Shown here one piece after another: positions 1 through 10,457 of a stretch of DNA of 64,000 nt; position 1 is the stretch's first letter; every line of letters starts with the position of its first letter. Position numbers and translations under genes: made by a program. A model generated the notes under the pieces. That model saw only the letters and a list, made by a program, of their open reading frames with translations, did not search any database and was not told the origin of the DNA. The stretch comes from Pseudomonas fluorescens (GTDB lineage Bacteria; Pseudomonadota; Gammaproteobacteria; Pseudomonadales; Pseudomonadaceae): contig NZ_CABVIX010000010.1 in the NCBI RefSeq assembly GCF_902498185.1, positions 1 through 64,000 of the forward strand, in the 5' to 3' direction.

Positions 1-78
1 CCGAACTCAGCAGTGAAACGATGCATCGCCGATGGTAGTGTGGGGTTTCCCCATGTGAGAGTAGGTCATCGTCAAGAT
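1..78 (+). rRNA. rrf: 5S ribosomal RNA, 3' part (5' end outside window)
   Basis: The first 78 bases match the 3' two thirds of a Pseudomonas 5S rRNA, including the conserved CCGAACTCAG near position 1, the GATGGTAGTGTGGGG segment and the closing CATCGTCAAGA that pairs with the missing 5' end. A strong hairpin with a T tract follows directly. This marks the end of an rRNA operon whose 16S and 23S genes lie to the left of the window. The exact 3' end is uncertain by a few bases. Confidence 0.93.
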
Positions 79-87
79 TCATTTCGC

Positions 88-127
88 AAAACCCCTATCT
101 GCGCGAGCAGGTAGGGGTTTTGTCTTT
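88..127 (+). terminator. rRNA operon intrinsic terminator
   Basis: AAAACCCCTA at 88-97 pairs with TAGGGGTTTT at 112-121 around a GC-rich loop, and a T-rich tail follows. Position and shape fit a Rho-independent terminator of the rrn operon. Confidence 0.9.
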
Positions 128-247
128 TCCGGGTCGCCATCCGGCGACACAAAAAGCCTCACAAGCAGCCCCAGCGCCGTGGCGGAAATCGCAGTTCCTC
201 ATGATAAGGTTCCCTCAGAACCAACCGTCTCGCCCTAGGGAATGCCA

Positions 248-3200
248 ATGCTGAACACCACCACACTGCAGCCAGGTTTCATGATCGTCCACAGTAACCG
301 CCTGGACGATCTGCGCAGCCTGGTGGTGAGTTGGATGCGCCGTTATCCACTGGCTCCCCTGGAAAACGAGATTGCCCTGGTGCAAAGCAACGGGATCGCC
401 CAATGGCTGAAGCTGGCCCTGGCAGAGGACCCGCTGGATGACGACCTGGGCGGTTGCGGTATTGCCGCTGCCATCGAGGTGCAACTCCCGGGTAGCTTCA
501 TGTGGCAGCTATATCGGCGGGTGCTGGGCCGCGAGGAAATCCCCGAGGTGTCGCTGCTCGACAAGGCGCCCCTTACCTGGCGTCTCATGCGCTTGTTGCC
601 CGAGTTGATCGAGCGTCCACATTTCGAGCCCCTGCGCCGATTCCTCACCGATGACAACGATCTGCGCAAGCGCTATCAGCTCGCGGAGCGTCTTGCCGAC
701 CTCTTCGACCAGTATCAGGTCTACCGCGCTGACTGGCTCAAGGACTGGGCCGAAGGCGAGCATGTGCTCAATACCGCCCGCGGCGAGCGCAAGCCGCTGC
801 CTGCCGGTAACTGCTGGCAGGCCGAGCTGTGGCGGGCTTTGCTCCTGGACGTGGGCGAGGAGGGGATGGCACAGAGCCGGGCGGGTGTTCACCACCGTTT
901 CATCGAGCGCATTACCACCATCGAGCAAGCGCCTGCGGGGCTGCCATCGCGAGTCATCGTGTTCGGCATCTCGTCGTTGCCTGGCCAAGCCCTCGAAGCG
1001 CTGGCCGGCCTTGCCCGTTTCAGCCAGGTATTGCTTTGCGTACACAATCCCTGCCGCCATCACTGGGCCGATATCGTCGCTGACAAAGACCTGCTGCGGC
1101 ACCAGTACAAACGCCAGCAACGCAAGCAAGGCATGCCTTTGCAGCTCGACGATGAAACCTTGCATCAGCATGCCCATCCGCTGCTGGCTGCGTGGGGCAA
1201 GCAGGGACGCGACTATATCAACCTGCTCGACAGCTATGATGATCCCGCAAGCTATCGAGGTGTATTCAGCGAAGGGCGCATCGATCTGTTCAGCGATGGG
1301 CAGCCAGGAAATCTGCTCAACCAGTTGCAAGACGATATCCTGGAGTTGCGCCCTCTTGCCGAGACGCGGGATATGTGGTCCGAAGTCGATCCCGCCAAGG
1401 ACCGCTCGGTGCGTTTCCATGTCGCCCACAGCCCCCAGCGCGAAGTCGAGATCCTGCATGACCAGCTCCTCGCCCGCTTCAGCGCCGATCCGGCGCTGCG
1501 CCCTCGCGACATCATTGTCATGCTGCCAGACATCAATGCCTACGCCCCACACATCCGCGCTGTGTTCGGTCAGCTCGACCGCAAGGATCCGCGTTACATC
1601 CCTTTCACACTGACTGACCAGGGCCAGCGCGGCCGTGATCCGTTGTTGATCGCTCTGGAGCATCTGCTCAAGTTGCCCGACAGCCGCTTTGCCGTCAGCG
1701 AAGTGCTCGACCTGCTCGACGTGCCAGCATTGCGCGCGCGTTTCGCCATCCAGGAAAGCGACTTGCCGACCCTGCATCGCTGGATCCAGGGCGCCGGCAT
1801 CCGCTGGGGGCTGAATGCCGAACAACGGGCTTCGCTTGGATTGCCCGAGGGGCTGGAGCAGAACAGTTGGCGCTTCGGCTTGCGGCGCATGCTGCTGGGC
1901 TATGCCGTGGGGATGGGCGAGGGTTGCGACGGCATCGAACCCTATGACGAGATCGGGGGCCTCGATGCTGCCTTGATCGGTCCCTTGGTGGCCCTTCTCG
2001 ATGCCCTGGAAGTGGCATGCCAGGCACTTGCACAGCCAGCAACCGCAGCGCAGTGGGGCGATCGCCTGCATGCGCTGCTACAGGTCTTCTTCCTTGCCGA
2101 GAGCGAGCATGACGATTACCTGCTGGTGCAGCTGCAGACGCTGCGTGAAACCTGGCTGCAGACCTGTGAGTCGGTGCACCTGCAAGACCTGCTGCCGCTG
2201 ACGGTCGTGCGCGAAGCCTGGCTGTCCGGTCTGGACCAGGGCAAGTTGTCACAACGCTTCATGGCGGGCTCTGTCAATTTCTGCACCCTGATGCCGATGC
2301 GGGCCATTCCATTCAAAGTGGTCTGCCTGCTGGGCATGAACGATGGCGACTACCCACGCGCGCAGCCACCGCTCGATTTCGACCTGATGGCCAGTGATTA
2401 CCGGCCAGGTGACCGCTCACGCCGCGAAGACGACCGCTACCTGCTGCTCGAAGCGTTGCTTTCGGCCCGCGACCAGCTGTATGTAAGCTGGGTGGGGCGC
2501 AGCATTCGCGACAACAGCGAGCGACCTGCGTCGGTGCTGATTGGCCAGCTGCGTGACCATCTGGCAGCAGGGTGGCGGCAAATCGGAGCACAGGAGGGAG
2601 GCAAGCTGGATGCCGGCGAGCAATTGCTTCACTCGTTGACCCAGGAGCACCCGCTGCAGCCTTTCAGCCAGCGGTACTTTCACAAGGGCAGCCCGCTGTT
2701 CAGTTATGCCAATGAATGGCGTGTCCTGCATCAGTCGTCCGATGAAAGCAGCGCCAGTGAGCCAGCCCTGGAGCCCTACAGCAGTGATGAGCCGCTGAGC
2801 CTGGCCCTGCTTCAGGATTTCCTGCGCCATCCGGTGCGGCACTTCTTCAGCCAGCGCCTGAAAGTCTTCTTCGAAGCACTGGAAGCACCACTGGCGAACG
2901 AAGAACCCTTCATCCTCGATGCCCTGCAGCGCTACAGCCTCAGTGAAAGCCTGCTGGTGGCGGCACTGGCCGATCCCCAGAACAGTGAGCGCGCCTTGCA
3001 ATCCCACGCCCGCCGTCTCCAGGCACATGGGGTGTTGCCGCTGGCCGGTTTCGGCGAACACCTGCAGGATGAGCTGGTCCAGCCACTCCCCGCCCTGCTG
3101 CAACGTCACGCAGAGCTGTTGCAGCGCTGGCCGCAGGTGATCGACAGCGCCTTGCCGATCCGCTTCGAGCACGGCTTGCACCGGCTGGAAGGCTGGCTGG

Positions 3201-3730
3201 GCCGTGTCTACCAAGCCCCGGACGAAAGCCTGCTGACCATCACCACCGTTCCCAACACCCTCAGCAGTGGTCGCAACAGCCTGAAATGGCATCGCTTGAT
3301 ACCGACCTGGGTGCTCCACCTGGCTGCCTGCGCCGTCGGCCATCCCTTGCACAGTGCGCTGGTCGCGAGCGACGTGACTCTACTCCTCGCACCGTTGCCG
3401 CAAGCCCGCGCAGCCGAGCTGCTCGGCGACTTGCTGGTGGCGCGCCAGGCGGCGATGAATGCGCCCCTCCCGGTAGCGGCGAAGACTGCCTTTGCCTGGC
3501 TTTCCCAGAGCAATCCTGACAAAGCCCTCGGTGCAGCCGAACGAGCCTACGAGGGTGATGGCCAGAACAGTTTTGGCGAGCGCAGCGAGAGCGTGGCTTT
3601 GGCCCGCCAGTTCCGCGATTTTGATGCCTTGAGCGCCGATGAGACCTTCGAAGGATGGTGTGAAGCCCTGTACCGTCCGTTGTGTGAAGCGCCCTGGCAG
3701 ACCCTGGGCAACCAGGAGAACGCCGCATGA
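248..3730 (+). CDS. recC: RecBCD exonuclease V subunit RecC (gamma)
   Basis: A 1160-residue protein of normal RecC length. RecC holds the inactive helicase/nuclease-like fold of RecBCD, splits the duplex, and scans the 3' strand for the recombination hotspot. Recognition rests on the N-terminal start (LQPGFMIVHSNRLDDLR), family-wide similarity, and the operon recC-recB-recD. An in-frame ATG also exists at 242, but the purine-rich AGGGA at 237-241 abuts it directly and is correctly spaced only from the ATG at 248, so I chose 248. The stop overlaps the recB start (ATGA). The gene lies 120 bp downstream of the rrn terminator. Confidence 0.96.
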   Translation: MLNTTTLQPGFMIVHSNRLDDLRSLVVSWMRRYPLAPLENEIALVQSNGIAQWLKLALAEDPLDDDLGGCGIAAAIEVQLPGSFMWQLYRRVLGREEIPEVSLLDKAPLTWRLMRLLPELIERPHFEPLRRFLTDDNDLRKRYQLAERLADLFDQYQVYRADWLKDWAEGEHVLNTARGERKPLPAGNCWQAELWRALLLDVGEEGMAQSRAGVHHRFIERITTIEQAPAGLPSRVIVFGISSLPGQALEALAGLARFSQVLLCVHNPCRHHWADIVADKDLLRHQYKRQQRKQGMPLQLDDETLHQHAHPLLAAWGKQGRDYINLLDSYDDPASYRGVFSEGRIDLFSDGQPGNLLNQLQDDILELRPLAETRDMWSEVDPAKDRSVRFHVAHSPQREVEILHDQLLARFSADPALRPRDIIVMLPDINAYAPHIRAVFGQLDRKDPRYIPFTLTDQGQRGRDPLLIALEHLLKLPDSRFAVSEVLDLLDVPALRARFAIQESDLPTLHRWIQGAGIRWGLNAEQRASLGLPEGLEQNSWRFGLRRMLLGYAVGMGEGCDGIEPYDEIGGLDAALIGPLVALLDALEVACQALAQPATAAQWGDRLHALLQVFFLAESEHDDYLLVQLQTLRETWLQTCESVHLQDLLPLTVVREAWLSGLDQGKLSQRFMAGSVNFCTLMPMRAIPFKVVCLLGMNDGDYPRAQPPLDFDLMASDYRPGDRSRREDDRYLLLEALLSARDQLYVSWVGRSIRDNSERPASVLIGQLRDHLAAGWRQIGAQEGGKLDAGEQLLHSLTQEHPLQPFSQRYFHKGSPLFSYANEWRVLHQSSDESSASEPALEPYSSDEPLSLALLQDFLRHPVRHFFSQRLKVFFEALEAPLANEEPFILDALQRYSLSESLLVAALADPQNSERALQSHARRLQAHGVLPLAGFGEHLQDELVQPLPALLQRHAELLQRWPQVIDSALPIRFEHGLHRLEGWLGRVYQAPDESLLTITTVPNTLSSGRNSLKWHRLIPTWVLHLAACAVGHPLHSALVASDVTLLLAPLPQARAAELLGDLLVARQAAMNAPLPVAAKTAFAWLSQSNPDKALGAAERAYEGDGQNSFGERSESVALARQFRDFDALSADETFEGWCEALYRPLCEAPWQTLGNQENAA

Positions 3731-6700
3731 CCCAGCTGGCCCGACCTCTCGCGCTGAATTTCCCATTGCACGGCAGCCAGCTGATCGAAGCCAGCGCCGG
3801 CACTGGCAAGACCTTCACCATTTCCGCGCTGTACCTGCGGCTCATCCTCGGCCATGGTGGCGACCTGGGCTTCGAACGTGAACTGCTACCGCCGCAGATC
3901 CTGGTGGTGACCTTCACCGACGCGGCGACCAAGGAGCTGCGCGAACGCATCCGCACCCGCCTGGCTGAAGCAGCGCGCTTCTTCCGCGATGAACTCCAGG
4001 CCGTCGACCCGTTGCTGCGCCAGCTGCGCGAAGAGTATCCCCAGGAGCTGTGGGCCCGCTGCGCAAACCGCCTGGAGGTCGCGGTACAGTGGATGGACGA
4101 GGCTGCGGTCTCGACCATTCATGGCTGGTGCCAGCGGATGCTGCGCGAGCACGCCTTCGACAGCGGCAGCCTGTTTACCCAGAGCCTGGAAACCGACCAC
4201 AGCGAGTTGCTCGGCCAGGTCATGCGCGACTACTGGCGCCGCTTCTGCTACGCCATGCAGGGTGATGCCCTGGGTTGGGTGCGCAGCAACTGGATCAGTC
4301 CCGATGCCCTATTGCCCAGGGTGCGCCCACTGTTCGGGCGCCAGCGTATACAGAGCGCTGAAGAAGAGCCTCAGGCATTGATCGAGGCCGTACTGCTGCA
4401 GCGCGCGGAGCATCTGTGCCAGTTGAAGGCGCCGTGGACTCAGTGGGCTGACGAGCTCCTGCAGCTGTGCCGTGACGCGCTGGCGGCAAAGCACGTCGAT
4501 GGCCGCAAGATGCAGGCGCGCTATTTCGAGCCGTGGTTCGAGAAGCTCAAGGCCTGGGCCGGCGACGAGAAAGCTCATGAACTGGAGCTGGGCACCGGCT
4601 TTACACGCCTCACGCCGACAGGCATGGCCGAGGCCTGGAAAGTCGGTGAACCCCCAGCTCACCCGGCATTGCAGGCGATGGAGAGTCTGCGCCACCAGTT
4701 GCTGGGCTTGCCGAGCCCGGATGCCTGCTTGCTGGAACATGCCGCCGCATGGGTATCGGCCCGCTTCGAGGTGGAAAAACGGCGGCGTGCCGAAATGGGC
4801 TTCGATGACATGCTCCTGCGTCTGGAGCAGGCTCTCGATGGCGACGCTGGCGAGCGCTTGGGGGCGTTGATCCGCGAGCAGTTCCCAGTGGCGCTGATTG
4901 ATGAATTCCAGGACACCGACCCGGTGCAATACGGCATCTTCGAGCGCATCTACCGCATCAGCGAAAACCGCGCCGAAACCGGGCTGTTCATGATCGGCGA
5001 CCCCAAACAGGCAATTTATGCCTTTCGCGGCGCGGACATCTTCACCTACCTGAGCGCGCGTCGTGCCACTGCGGGGCGTCTTCACAGCCTGGATACCAAC
5101 TATCGCTCCAGCCAGGCCATGGTAAGCGCGGTCAACCAGGTCTTCCTGCAGGCTGAGGAGCGAGCTGAAGGGCGCGGTGCCTTCCTGTTCCGTGAGGCTG
5201 GGGACAACCCGTTGCCCTTCGTGGAAGTGCGCGCGAAGGGACGCGGCGAACAATGGCTGGTCGAAGGTCAACCGGGTGCTGCCCTGCACCTGTGGCACCT
5301 GAGCAGCGATGAACCGGTATCCGGCACGACTTACCGTCAACACCTCGCCGCGAGTTGCGCCACCCATATCGTCGGTCTGCTTAACGGAGGGCAGCAGGGC
5401 CGTACGGGATTCAAGGATGAACAAGGCACGCTCCGCTCCTGCCGTCCCTCCGATATCGCCATCCTTGTGCGCGATGGCCGCGAGGCCCAACTGATTCGTG
5501 CCGAGCTTGCAGCCCGTGAGGTGCGCAGCGTGTATCTGTCCGACAAGGACTCGGTATTCGCGGCTCGAGAGGCCCATGACTTGCTGGCGTGGCTCAAGGC
5601 ATGCGCCGAACCTGACTCGGAACGCCTGCTCAAGGCCGCGCTGGCCAGCATGACGCTCGACTTGCCGCTGACCGCCCTGGAGCAGCTGAATCAGGATGAG
5701 CGCGTGTGGGAAGGGTGGGTCATGACCTTCCGCGACTATCGCCAGACCTGGCAGCGCCAGGGGGTGCTGCCGATGTTGCGCCGACTGCTGCACGACTTCG
5801 GCTTGCCGCGCACCCTGATTGCCCGCAGCGATGGCGAACGTGTGCTTACCAACCTGCTGCACCTGGCCGAACTGCTGCAACAGGCCTCCGCCGAGCTGGA
5901 TGGTGAACAGGCGCTGATACGCCATCTTTCCGAGCACCTGGCCAGTTCCGGCCAGGCTGGCGAGGAGCAGATACTGCGCCTGGAAAGCGATGAACAATTG
6001 GTCAAGGTGGTGACGATTCACAAATCCAAGGGCCTGGAATACCCACTGGTCTTCTTGCCCTTCATCTGCACCAGCAAGCCGGTGGATGGCCAGCGGCTGC
6101 CGCTGGCGTGGCACGACAGCGATGGCAATGCGCACCTGACCCTGACCCCTGACAAGGAGCAGATTGCCCTCGCCGATGACGAGCGCCTGGCCGAAGACCT
6201 TCGCCTGCTCTATGTTGCCCTGACCCGCGCCCAACATGCTTGCTGGCTTGGCATCGCCGACCTCAAGCGCGGCAGCAACAAGGCCTCGCAATTGCACCGC
6301 TCGGCGTTGGGTTACCTGCTCGGTGGTGGCGCGCCGTTGCCCAGTTCCAACCATCTGGAGCAATGGCTCGGCGCGTTGCAGTCGGCTTGTGCTGCAATTG
6401 CCTGCCAGGCCTTGCCCGAAGCTACCGACAGTGTGTATCTCAATCCCAAGGTGGGCAGCGAACTGCTGCCGGCGCGCCGTCCTCGGCGCCAGGCTGCCGA
6501 GAACTGGTGGATCGCGTCGTACAGCGCATTGCGCATTGGCGATGAGGGTCTGACCGCGGACAGTTCCCAGGCCCAGCAACTGCTCGACGATGAACGTCCC
6601 GAGGTCCAACAGCTGCGCGAAGTGCCAGCAGGCAGCGGCGATATTCACCGCTTCCCCCGCGGGCCCAATCCAGGCACCTTCCTGCATGGCCTGCTGGAAT

Positions 6701-7407
6701 GGGCGGGCCGCGAAGGCTTCACCCATGTCAGTGACAACCCCCAGCTGATCAAGCACACCGTCGGCCAGCGCTGTAACCGCCGCGACTGGACCGGTTGGAT
6801 TCCTGCCCTCGACCAGTGGCTGCAGCAACTCCTTGCCCAGCCCATGCCGCTGCACCCGGACGGTCCGGTGCTGATGCTCAACCAGCTGCGCAGCTATCAG
6901 ATCGAGATGGAGTTCTGGTTCGCCAGCCATGAGGTTGACGCGGTGCGCCTCGACCACCTGGTGGCGCAACACACACACAATGGTGTTGCGCGGCTGGCGG
7001 CGCAACCAACCCAGCTCAACGGCATGTTCAAGGGGTTCATCGACCTGGCTTTCGAACTCGACGGCCGCTATTACGTGGCCGATTACAAGTCCAATTGGCT
7101 GGGACCGGATGACACGTCCTACAGCACCCCAGCCATGGAACACGCGATTCTCGCCCATCGCTATGACCTGCAATACGTACTCTACCTGCTGGCGCTGCAC
7201 CGGCAGCTGCGCGCGCGGCTGCCTGGCTACGACTACGAGCGTGACGTCGGCGGTGCGCTGTTCATCTTCCTGCGGGGGACGGCCGCCCAGACGTGCGGGG
7301 TGTACTACGTCAAGCCGCCGCGCAGCCTGATCGAACAACTCGATGCGCTGTTCCGAGGCGAACACGCGCCAGAACAGCAGGACCTGTTTTCCGGAGTGGC
7401 CCCATGA
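3727..7407 (+). CDS. recB: RecBCD exonuclease V subunit RecB (beta), helicase-nuclease
   Basis: A 1226-residue UvrD/Rep-type superfamily 1 helicase fused to a C-terminal RecB nuclease domain. Walker A (ASAGTGKT) lies at about residues 22-29 and Walker B with the DEFQDTDP motif near residue 390. The nuclease core GFIDLAF...VADYKSN falls near residue 1117, keeping the catalytic Asp and Lys. RecB is the 3'-5' motor and the only nuclease of RecBCD, and it loads RecA after the hotspot. It overlaps recC and recD by ATGA junctions, which points to translational coupling and fixed stoichiometry. Confidence 0.97.
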   Translation: MTQLARPLALNFPLHGSQLIEASAGTGKTFTISALYLRLILGHGGDLGFERELLPPQILVVTFTDAATKELRERIRTRLAEAARFFRDELQAVDPLLRQLREEYPQELWARCANRLEVAVQWMDEAAVSTIHGWCQRMLREHAFDSGSLFTQSLETDHSELLGQVMRDYWRRFCYAMQGDALGWVRSNWISPDALLPRVRPLFGRQRIQSAEEEPQALIEAVLLQRAEHLCQLKAPWTQWADELLQLCRDALAAKHVDGRKMQARYFEPWFEKLKAWAGDEKAHELELGTGFTRLTPTGMAEAWKVGEPPAHPALQAMESLRHQLLGLPSPDACLLEHAAAWVSARFEVEKRRRAEMGFDDMLLRLEQALDGDAGERLGALIREQFPVALIDEFQDTDPVQYGIFERIYRISENRAETGLFMIGDPKQAIYAFRGADIFTYLSARRATAGRLHSLDTNYRSSQAMVSAVNQVFLQAEERAEGRGAFLFREAGDNPLPFVEVRAKGRGEQWLVEGQPGAALHLWHLSSDEPVSGTTYRQHLAASCATHIVGLLNGGQQGRTGFKDEQGTLRSCRPSDIAILVRDGREAQLIRAELAAREVRSVYLSDKDSVFAAREAHDLLAWLKACAEPDSERLLKAALASMTLDLPLTALEQLNQDERVWEGWVMTFRDYRQTWQRQGVLPMLRRLLHDFGLPRTLIARSDGERVLTNLLHLAELLQQASAELDGEQALIRHLSEHLASSGQAGEEQILRLESDEQLVKVVTIHKSKGLEYPLVFLPFICTSKPVDGQRLPLAWHDSDGNAHLTLTPDKEQIALADDERLAEDLRLLYVALTRAQHACWLGIADLKRGSNKASQLHRSALGYLLGGGAPLPSSNHLEQWLGALQSACAAIACQALPEATDSVYLNPKVGSELLPARRPRRQAAENWWIASYSALRIGDEGLTADSSQAQQLLDDERPEVQQLREVPAGSGDIHRFPRGPNPGTFLHGLLEWAGREGFTHVSDNPQLIKHTVGQRCNRRDWTGWIPALDQWLQQLLAQPMPLHPDGPVLMLNQLRSYQIEMEFWFASHEVDAVRLDHLVAQHTHNGVARLAAQPTQLNGMFKGFIDLAFELDGRYYVADYKSNWLGPDDTSYSTPAMEHAILAHRYDLQYVLYLLALHRQLRARLPGYDYERDVGGALFIFLRGTAAQTCGVYYVKPPRSLIEQLDALFRGEHAPEQQDLFSGVAP

Positions 7408-9479
7408 CCCGACAACTTCACGATCTGCTGCCCACTCCGCTGGAGGCCGCGCAACTTGCGGCCTTGGCGCCACTCAGCGCCAGCCGTGACCTGCTTGTGC
7501 TGCTCGACCGCTGGGTCGAGCGCGGCTGGTTGCGTGCTCTGGACCGGGCGTTCGTCAGCTTTCTCGAAGAGCGCGCTCCGGGCAGCGATCCGCTTGTGCT
7601 GCTGGCGGCGGCGCTGGCCAGTCACCAGTTGGGACATGGCCACGTCTGCCTGGACCTGGAGCAAACCCTGGCCGAGCCAGACTTCGCCCTGTCGCTGCCG
7701 CCGGAGGGCGATGCACTCGCCGGCCCCTTGCTACTGCCCTCGCAGCTGCTGGCCAGCCAGGACCTGCCCACCTGGCTGCAGCGTGTAGGAGCCAGCGTCC
7801 TGGTCGCTGACGCCGATACGCCAACACACAGTTCCCGGCCCCTGGTACTCAGCGGCCAGCGGCTGTACCTGCGCCGCTACTGGAGCTACGAGCGGCGCAT
7901 CGACGCCGCCCTGCAAGATCGACTGGCCCAGGGCGAAGCCGTTCCTGATGATTTGCCGTCGCGTCTGGGGCAGCTGTTCGAGGCTGGCGCGATGCCTGGC
8001 CAGGTCGACTGGCAGAAGCTTGCCTGCGCGCTGGCCACCCGCGCGGCGTTCAGTATCATCACGGGCGGCCCTGGTACCGGCAAGACGACGACCGTGGTTC
8101 GTCTGCTGGCGTTACTCCAGGCTCCGGCGGTGGAGCAGGGACGGCCCCTGCGCATTCGCCTGGCGGCGCCCACCGGCAAGGCCGCGGCCCGTCTTACCGA
8201 GTCGATCGGCCAGCAGGTCGAGCGCCTGACGGTCAGCCCCGAGGTGCGCGGGCAGATTCCCACCGACGTCAGCACCGTGCACCGGCTGCTTGGCAGTCGG
8301 CCTGGCTCTCGGCACTTCCGCCACCACGCTGGGAATCCATTGCCATTGGACGTGCTGGTGGTGGATGAAGCCTCGATGATCGACCTGGAAATGATGGCCA
8401 ACCTGCTCGACGCCCTGCCGCCCAAAGCGCGTCTCGTCCTGCTCGGCGACAAAGACCAGCTTGCCTCCGTCGAAGCGGGGGCCGTGCTGGGAGATCTGTG
8501 CCGTGATGCCGAAGAGGGCTGCTATACGCCTGCAACCCGCGCCTGGCTGGAACAGGTAAGCGGTGAGTCCCTGGCCGCCAGTGGCCTGCGCACCGGCGAC
8601 GCGCGACAGCATCCCTTGGCCCAGCAAGTCGTGATGCTGCGTTTTTCGCGGCGTTTCGGCGAGGGCAGTGGCATTGGTCAATTGGCGCGTCTGGTCAACA
8701 CCCAGCAAGCGCGGCAAGCGCGGGACCTGCTGACCCTGGCGCCCGAGGATGTCTTCAGCCTGGCGCTGCGCGGCGAGCAGGACCGCGCCCTCGACCGCCT
8801 CCTGCTCGAGGGCCTGGGCCGAGGTGCCGATGGCCCGCAGGGCTACCGCCGCTACCTCAACACTCTTGCCAGGCACCGTCCCGCGCCGGGCACTCCGGCG
8901 GATGATCCCCGCTGGGAAGACTGGGCAGGTGAGGTCCTGCAAAGCTTCGAGACCTTCCAGCTGCTCTGCGCCGTGCGCAGGGGACCCTGGGGGGTTGCAG
9001 GCTTGAACCAGCGCGTCGAGCAGGTGCTGAGCAATGCCGGGCTGATCGACAGCCATCAGCCCTGGTACGAAGGACGACCGGTGCTGATGACACGCAACGA
9101 CTATGGCCTGGGGCTCATGAACGGCGATATCGGCATCGCCCTGCGCCTGCCTGACGAGCGCGGCGAATCGATACTGCGGGTGGCATTCGCCCGCAATGAC
9201 GGGCGCGGCGGCGTGCGTTTCGTCCTCCCCAGCCGCCTTAGCGAAGTCGAAACCGTCTTCGCCATGACCGTGCACAAGTCCCAAGGCTCGGAATTCGACC
9301 ATACTGCCCTGGTACTGCCCGATGCCCTGAACCCGGTGCTGACCAAAGAGCTGGTCTATACCGGCATCACCCGGGCCAAACATTGCTTCAGCCTGATAGA
9401 GCCGCGGCAGGGGATTTTCGAGGAAGCCGTATCACGCAAGGTGCGGCGGATTTCGGGATTGATGCTGGAGCAGGTCTGA
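7404..9479 (+). CDS. recD: RecBCD exonuclease V subunit RecD (alpha), 5'-3' helicase
   Basis: A 691-residue superfamily 1B helicase. Walker A (GGPGTGKTTT) is at about residues 221-230, followed by the VVDEASMID Walker B, and a C-terminal UvrD-like segment with the motif TVHKSQGSEF. RecD is the fast 5'-3' motor of RecBCD. The start is the ATG overlapping the recB stop. The reading frame stays open a further 37 codons upstream inside recB, but that extension is only recB sequence in another frame. The gene ends 12 bases from the convergent LysR gene, leaving no room for a separate terminator. Confidence 0.96.
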   Translation: MTRQLHDLLPTPLEAAQLAALAPLSASRDLLVLLDRWVERGWLRALDRAFVSFLEERAPGSDPLVLLAAALASHQLGHGHVCLDLEQTLAEPDFALSLPPEGDALAGPLLLPSQLLASQDLPTWLQRVGASVLVADADTPTHSSRPLVLSGQRLYLRRYWSYERRIDAALQDRLAQGEAVPDDLPSRLGQLFEAGAMPGQVDWQKLACALATRAAFSIITGGPGTGKTTTVVRLLALLQAPAVEQGRPLRIRLAAPTGKAAARLTESIGQQVERLTVSPEVRGQIPTDVSTVHRLLGSRPGSRHFRHHAGNPLPLDVLVVDEASMIDLEMMANLLDALPPKARLVLLGDKDQLASVEAGAVLGDLCRDAEEGCYTPATRAWLEQVSGESLAASGLRTGDARQHPLAQQVVMLRFSRRFGEGSGIGQLARLVNTQQARQARDLLTLAPEDVFSLALRGEQDRALDRLLLEGLGRGADGPQGYRRYLNTLARHRPAPGTPADDPRWEDWAGEVLQSFETFQLLCAVRRGPWGVAGLNQRVEQVLSNAGLIDSHQPWYEGRPVLMTRNDYGLGLMNGDIGIALRLPDERGESILRVAFARNDGRGGVRFVLPSRLSEVETVFAMTVHKSQGSEFDHTALVLPDALNPVLTKELVYTGITRAKHCFSLIEPRQGIFEEAVSRKVRRISGLMLEQV

Positions 9480-9491
9480 GACCCCGCCGCG

Positions 9492-10442
9492 CTACCCCTC
9501 GCTGAAGCGCATCTCTCTCGACGCGCCCATCAACAACGCAGCGTTCTGCTCGGTCACCTTACGGATGTAATCCCACAACAGCGTAATCCGCTTGAGCTTC
9601 CTCAAGTCCTCCCGGCAGTACATCCAGAAATGCCGGGTGACTTCCACCTGATCAGGCAATACCGCCACCAGACGCGCATCCTGGGCGGCCAGGAAGCACG
9701 GCAGAATCGCCAATCCTCGGCCCTGCAGCGCCGCGGTGTATTGCGCGATGACGCTGGTGCTGCGCAGGTGCGCGTTGGCGTTGGGGATGAGGTTGGCCAG
9801 GTACAGTAGCTCGGAGCTGAACGCCAGGTCGTCCACGTAACTGATGAATGGGTGATTGGCCAGGTCGCTGACTTGCTGGATCGGCTCGTGGGTGTCCAGA
9901 TAATTCTGGGTGGCATACAGGCGCAAACGGTAGTCACACAGCTTGCAGCACACATACGGTCCGTGTTCTGGACGCTCCAAAGCGATGACGACATCTGCCT
10001 CGCGCTTGGAGAGGCTGATGAAATGGGGCAATGGCAGGATGTCGACGGTGATGGCCGGGTAGGCATCGACGAAGTGGCTCAGCTGCGGGGTGATGAAGAA
10101 GCTGCCGAACCCTTCGGTGCAACCCATGCGTATATGCCCTGAGAGCGCAACGCCCGAGCCCGAAACCTGTTCGCAAGCCTTGTGCAGGGTGCTTTCGATC
10201 GACTCGGCATAGCCGAGCAAGCGCTGGCCTTCGGCAGTCAGGGTGAAGCCGTTGGTGCGCGATTTCTCGAACAGCAAGGTGCCCAGCGCCACTTCCAGCG
10301 AGCCGATGCGACGCGACACCGTGGTGTAGTCGACATTGAGGCGCCTGGCCGCGCTGCTGGCCTTGCGGGTGCGCGCCACTTCAAGAAAGAACTTCAGGTC
10401 ATCCCAGTTCAGCGAGCCCAGGGACGTGAGGTTTTTTTGCAT
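9492..10442 (-). CDS. LysR-family transcriptional regulator, divergent from mmsAB
   Basis: A 316-residue LTTR. The N-terminal winged helix-turn-helix runs over about residues 15-75 (LNWDDLKFFLEVARTRKASSAARRL), followed by a LysR substrate-binding domain. The frame continues upstream into mmsA territory, but the start MQKNLTSLG at 10442 gives normal LTTR length. The gene is divergent from mmsA with a 94-bp spacer, the usual arrangement for a regulator of the neighbouring operon, so control of mmsAB is inferred. Pseudomonas aeruginosa mmsAB uses an AraC-type MmsR instead. The inducer cannot be read from the sequence. Confidence 0.9.
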   Translation of the reverse strand: MQKNLTSLGSLNWDDLKFFLEVARTRKASSAARRLNVDYTTVSRRIGSLEVALGTLLFEKSRTNGFTLTAEGQRLLGYAESIESTLHKACEQVSGSGVALSGHIRMGCTEGFGSFFITPQLSHFVDAYPAITVDILPLPHFISLSKREADVVIALERPEHGPYVCCKLCDYRLRLYATQNYLDTHEPIQQVSDLANHPFISYVDDLAFSSELLYLANLIPNANAHLRSTSVIAQYTAALQGRGLAILPCFLAAQDARLVAVLPDQVEVTRHFWMYCREDLRKLKRITLLWDYIRKVTEQNAALLMGASREMRFSEG

Positions 10443-10457
10443 GATGGTCCGGCTTTT

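Noticed and set aside
4309..7473. 1054-codon open frame antisense to recB
   Set aside because: A mirror of the GC-rich codon pattern of recB. It has no ribosome site or domain, and recB is unmistakable.
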